DNA of 64,000 nucleotides, taken from positions 1 through 64,000 of the forward strand of contig DALYLR010000004.1 of assembly GCA_031976175.1 (NCBI GenBank). The letters are read 5' to 3'. A program made the translations under genes and the position numbers. Shown one piece after another: positions 61,553 through 64,000 of this stretch. The notes under the pieces are model-generated. The model was given only the letters and a program-made list of their open reading frames with translations. It did not search any database and had not been told where the DNA came from. Each line of letters begins with the position of its first letter. Position 1 is the stretch's first letter. This DNA comes from DMER01 sp003451645. Lineage in GTDB: Bacteria > Pseudomonadota > Alphaproteobacteria > Micropepsales > Micropepsaceae.

Positions 61553-61971
61553 CCAGCCCTCAGCCCATGATGCGCGAACTCGATGCTTTCTACGAGGATT
61601 TGCGCGCCGCTTGCGTCCAAGTCGCTAATGGACCATTTGACAGGAAAAGCTGAGTCAACCAACCATCTGCGGGCGTCTTGTCCACGATCGTCTTTGAGAA
61701 CTATTGCGAGCGTCTTGCGTTTTATTCGACCTTCTACAATCTCTCGATGCCACACCCACATCGAATCCTCGACCAGCCCTCGCTCTAACACAATCGGGCT
61801 GTGCACGGCTCGGGTCGCAAACTTGTGTTCGTGCTCGTTCAAGCCGCCCTCGTGGTAGGATTCATACTTAATCTCCACTGAGGCACCCCGTACCCGGCTG
61901 AATCCTCCTTGCGCCAGATTGTCAATTTCAATCCAAAATCGAAATGACCGAAACGGATCTCTGCGCGCCAT
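61549..61971 (-). CDS. Tube protein paralogue (gp19/T4-like tail tube)
   Basis: A 140-residue protein with the gp19-type opening ARRDPFRSFRFWIEIDNLAQGGFSRV and later ERGLVEDSMWVWHREIV, DARRWLVDSAFPVKWSI. It is paralogous to the tube gene at 62585 (same MAR-x-DP-x-R opening) and likely forms an adaptor ring (Afp5 type). ATG 61971 is used; TTG 61992 lies upstream within the mini-gene end. Confidence 0.93.
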   Translation of the reverse strand: MARRDPFRSFRFWIEIDNLAQGGFSRVRGASVEIKYESYHEGGLNEHEHKFATRAVHSPIVLERGLVEDSMWVWHREIVEGRIKRKTLAIVLKDDRGQDARRWLVDSAFPVKWSISDLDASGAQILVESIEFAHHGLRAG

Positions 61972-61978
61972 CGTCGGA

Positions 61979-62125
61979 TTACTCAATGTCAAAAGGGCTT
62001 GGCTTTACGCCGTCGAGTTCCTTGTTTATTGCAGACACTTCACGGCACCAGCGACGACGTTCCGCGTGCTCGATCCGCATAAGCTGATCGCGACTCCAAT
62101 GAAAATGATATGCAAGAAAGGCCAT
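61979..62125 (-). CDS. DUF6760-like mini-protein
   Basis: A 48-residue ORF below the usual calling length: it reads MAFLAYHFHWSRDQL then EHAERRRWCREVSAIN, matching my memory of the small DUF6760 proteins found between tube genes of eCIS. The frame continues upstream without a stop (AYPRKELYSE precedes the Met), and homologues start there, so the true start may be earlier at an unusual codon. It ends 7 bp before tube gene 2. Confidence 0.8.
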   Translation of the reverse strand: MAFLAYHFHWSRDQLMRIEHAERRRWCREVSAINKELDGVKPSPFDIE

Positions 62126-62157
62126 TTCCGAGTAAAGCTCCTTCCTCGGATAGGCCT

Positions 62158-62556
62158 TTAGCCCTCCCCCAGACTGCCAAGACCTCCATTGGCCAACGTC
62201 ATACCCTTAGTGTTACTCACCTGATTGCGGGTCCCCGAGTCGGTTTCTTCCAATCCATTTAGGCCTTCATACAGTCTCTGCAGAAAGGCGAGGTCACTCG
62301 CAAAGAGGCCTTCAATGACTTTGGGACTTATGTCAGGAACGCCACCTAAGCGGACTATCACACGGGATAAAACAATAATCGTAAAGTATGCAGGGTTTTG
62401 TACAACGCGCGGGTCTCGCAACGGCAATATTTCATCTGCTGCAGTAGCCAAGCGCATGACGCCTTGCTTGTGTAATACCCCTGCATCATCGAGAAACCCC
62501 TTAGGGAGTTCAAACTCAACCTCTGTCTGCAGGGTCGCATGCTTTTCTTGCTTCAT
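62158..62556 (-). CDS. eCIS tail-assembly-chaperone-like protein
   Basis: A 132-residue protein: EVEFELPKGFLDDAGVLHKQGVMRLATAADEI, then DPRVVQNPAYFTIIVLSRVIVRLGG and FASDLAFLQRLYEGLN. This pattern matches small proteins that sit after the tube gene in eCIS loci and resembles phage tail-assembly chaperones. ATG 62556 has GGGAG 6 nt upstream; GTG 62574 is the longer alternative. Confidence 0.78.
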   Translation of the reverse strand: MKQEKHATLQTEVEFELPKGFLDDAGVLHKQGVMRLATAADEILPLRDPRVVQNPAYFTIIVLSRVIVRLGGVPDISPKVIEGLFASDLAFLQRLYEGLNGLEETDSGTRNQVSNTKGMTLANGGLGSLGEG

Positions 62557-62584
62557 GACCGCTCCCGTTTTCACTCAATAAGAT

Positions 62585-63019
62585 CTAGGCGGTGCGTTCA
62601 AAGCCCTCGTTCACCAGCTCAAGTACTTCTATGAACACTTCGTTCCCCTTTGCATTCAGGTCACTAGGGTCATATTTAACAGGCCACGCCTCCGACACCA
62701 AAAATCGGGCCTTATCTGCGCCACTTTCATCTACGACAATAATGGCGACCTTCTTTCGATTGTTGGCCACTTGCCCATCAATGATACTCTTGTACCACTG
62801 CCACAGTTCCACTGAATCGGTCACACCATTCTTTAGCGTGATGTTGCCGTATTTCGTTAGGCCAGGCAGCTTTCTGACATGGGTCGGTTCATTACCTTCG
62901 CGATAGTCTATTGCATCCGTCGATGTTTCTCCAATCGAAACCTCGCTAAAGCCTGCTTGTTGAATACCGTCAATTTCCAGGCGAAACCGGAAATTCCGCA
63001 ACGGGTCTTTGCGTGCCAT
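62585..63019 (-). CDS. Inner tube protein (gp19/T4-like, Afp1 type)
   Basis: A 144-residue protein: ARKDPLRNFRFRLEIDGIQQAGFSEV, then HVRKLPGLTKYGNITLKNGVTD, LWQWYKSIIDG and VSEAWPVKYDPSDLNAKGNEV. This is the standard pattern of contractile-tail inner tube proteins (Afp1/PVC1), stacked hexamers that carry cargo. It follows the sheath gene by 12 bp. Confidence 0.95.
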   Translation of the reverse strand: MARKDPLRNFRFRLEIDGIQQAGFSEVSIGETSTDAIDYREGNEPTHVRKLPGLTKYGNITLKNGVTDSVELWQWYKSIIDGQVANNRKKVAIIVVDESGADKARFLVSEAWPVKYDPSDLNAKGNEVFIEVLELVNEGFERTA

Positions 63020-63031
63020 GTCCCTGCTCCA

Positions 63032-64000
63032 TTACTTTTGCGATTCAGATGTATTCTGGAAAATCCTGAAGACAACAAATTCGGCTGGCCGCACAGGCGC
63101 AATCCCTATTTCACAAATCAGCCGCCCGTTCAAAATATCATCCTGTGTCATTGTTGTGCGGTCGCACGCAATGGTGAAGGCTTTGTCCTCGGTATCTCCC
63201 ATCATTGCGCCTTGCCGCCACTGACTACGCAAGAAAATGCGAATAGTGTCCTTCACCCGGGCCCACAAGCGTTCATCGTTCGGCTCAAACACCACCCACT
63301 GAGTGTTCTCGTAAATTGACTGTTCCAGGAAGATGAAGAGGCGCCGAACACTGATATAGCGCCACAGTGAATTGCTGGAGAGGGTTCTTGCCCCCCACAG
63401 AACGTTTCCGCGGCCAGGAAATTTCCGAATGACATTGACGCCTAATGGGTTGAGTACGTCGTGCGTGGCGTCGTCGATGTTGAACTCAATATCAAAAGCC
63501 CCCCTTACAATCTCGTTCGCAGGCGCCTTGAACACGCCCCTCTCCGAGTCACTGCGCGCGTAAATCCCAACGACATGCCCCCCGGGCGGAACAAGCTCTT
63601 GGACCCCAGTAATACTGTTGTTAGTCTTGATCCATGGAAAGTAAAAGGCGCCATAGTCGGATGAACGCGGCTTTTTCCCACCTACATTGGAGGCGGGGTC
63701 ATGTTTGGCTGCATCAATGACCGCAAACCTGAACCGATTATTCTCGCAATGTGTTAACACCTTATCCTGCACAACTCCGCTGGCATCCGGTGCATAGACC
63801 AATGACACAAAGCGGAATTCATCCAACTGCAGAGCCGCCAAGCCGCTAGGACCAGCCGGTAGAAACTGCCCATCGTAGTCATTATCGGTCACCGGGACCG
63901 AAGTCCCGCCGGGTAATGCCTGTGCCCCCGGTTGCGGAGGCGCAAAGGCGATCGGAGCCGCCACCGCAGTGAGGTCCGTACCTTTCAGGAATTGAGACGC
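63032..64000 (-). CDS. Contractile sheath protein, N-terminus outside window
   Basis: The frame runs from stop 63032 to the window end without interruption; a GTG at 63964 exists but there is no reason to treat it as the start. The C-terminal sheath domain is seen as PPGGHVVGIYARSDSERGVFKAPAN, NPLGVNVIRKFPGRGNVLWGARTL, WRYISVRRLFIFLEQSI and TMTQDDILNGRLICEIGIAPVRPAEFVVFRI. This is typical of eCIS/phage tail sheath proteins (Afp2-4). It is the most upstream gene visible in the operon. Confidence 0.95.
   Translation of the reverse strand, partial: ASQFLKGTDLTAVAAPIAFAPPQPGAQALPGGTSVPVTDNDYDGQFLPAGPSGLAALQLDEFRFVSLVYAPDASGVVQDKVLTHCENNRFRFAVIDAAKHDPASNVGGKKPRSSDYGAFYFPWIKTNNSITGVQELVPPGGHVVGIYARSDSERGVFKAPANEIVRGAFDIEFNIDDATHDVLNPLGVNVIRKFPGRGNVLWGARTLSSNSLWRYISVRRLFIFLEQSIYENTQWVVFEPNDERLWARVKDTIRIFLRSQWRQGAMMGDTEDKAFTIACDRTTMTQDDILNGRLICEIGIAPVRPAEFVVFRIFQNTSESQK

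Noticed and set aside
43146..64000. Contractile-tail prophage interpretation
   Set aside because: No head, terminase, portal, lysis or integrase genes, and several eCIS-specific parts (Afp7-type LysM protein, DUF6760-like, large gpJ proteins) are present. Regions beyond the window could still change this.
43146..64000. Type VI secretion system interpretation
   Set aside because: No TssJ, TssL, TssM or TssK-like genes; hub and spike are gpD/gpV-like, not VgrG; a LysM tube-initiator protein is present.

Overview
The window looks like chromosome of an alphaproteobacterium. Most genes are GC-rich. It carries an alphaproteobacterial-type cheY-cheZ pair, a Caulobacterales/Sphingomonadales-style TonB-dependent receptor, a complete pqqABCDE operon, and palindromic intergenic repeats typical of that class. 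Genus cannot be fixed from sequence alone; I saw no rRNA, tRNA, integrase or transposase gene.

Layout. 1-3.4 kb (minus): Mla-type lipid ABC transport operon (mlaE-STAS, mlaF, mlaD, auxiliary lipoprotein, the last cut by the window edge). 3.5-8.9 kb: DUF6969-like protein, TMEM143/DUF3754-like membrane protein, CHASE2 nucleotide cyclase, M14-type peptidase. 9.0-12.1 kb: pqqABCDE, including the 28-residue PqqA. 12.1-12.7 kb: repeat-rich spacer and a strong terminator. 12.7-15.8 kb (minus): TonB-dependent receptor, preceded by two large hairpin repeats. 16.3-20.1 kb (minus): MFS transporter, hypothetical, APH-type phosphotransferase, lipocalin-like hypothetical. 20.2-25.3 kb: three small conserved proteins (DUF423, DUF2237, ABA4-like), then a GT4 / methyltransferase / alpha-toroid cluster with a convergent methyltransferase. 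25.3-27.0 kb (minus): two short-chain dehydrogenases. 27.2-28.4 kb: cheY-cheZ. 28.5-31.9 kb: lipoprotein hydrolase, DedA, ATP-grasp ligase and lysophospholipid acyltransferase, almost fully overlapping. 32.1-36.4 kb (minus): complete homogentisate (tyrosine) pathway hppD-hmgA-fahA-maiA ending in a marR gene, with a perfect palindrome just upstream of hppD as candidate operator. 36.7-42.6 kb: prohibitin-like protein, VanX-like dipeptidase and three secreted or membrane proteins of unknown role.

43.1-64.0 kb (all minus) is the notable part. It is one tightly packed transcription unit of at least 20.8 kb encoding an extracellular contractile injection system (eCIS; Afp/PVC/MAC relatives): sheath (cut by the window end), two tube paralogues, chaperone-like protein, DUF6760-type mini-protein, tube-initiator LysM protein, hub (gpD) and spike (gpV), PAAR tip, gp25 wedge, two gpJ/baseplate proteins (one of 1697 residues with a large AT-rich insertion), a tail-protein-I-type component, two proteins sharing an unfamiliar N-terminal domain, and finally a 1109-residue protein whose C-terminus carries a D-x12-E-x-K pattern like a PD-(D/E)xK nuclease. 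That last gene is the best candidate for the payload (or a tape measure fused to a payload). No head, terminase, lysis, integrase or T6SS membrane-complex genes are present. An AAA+ ATPase, tube cap and fibre genes were not seen and may lie beyond the end.

All assignments come from reading the translated sequence and recalling family motifs. No database search was run.
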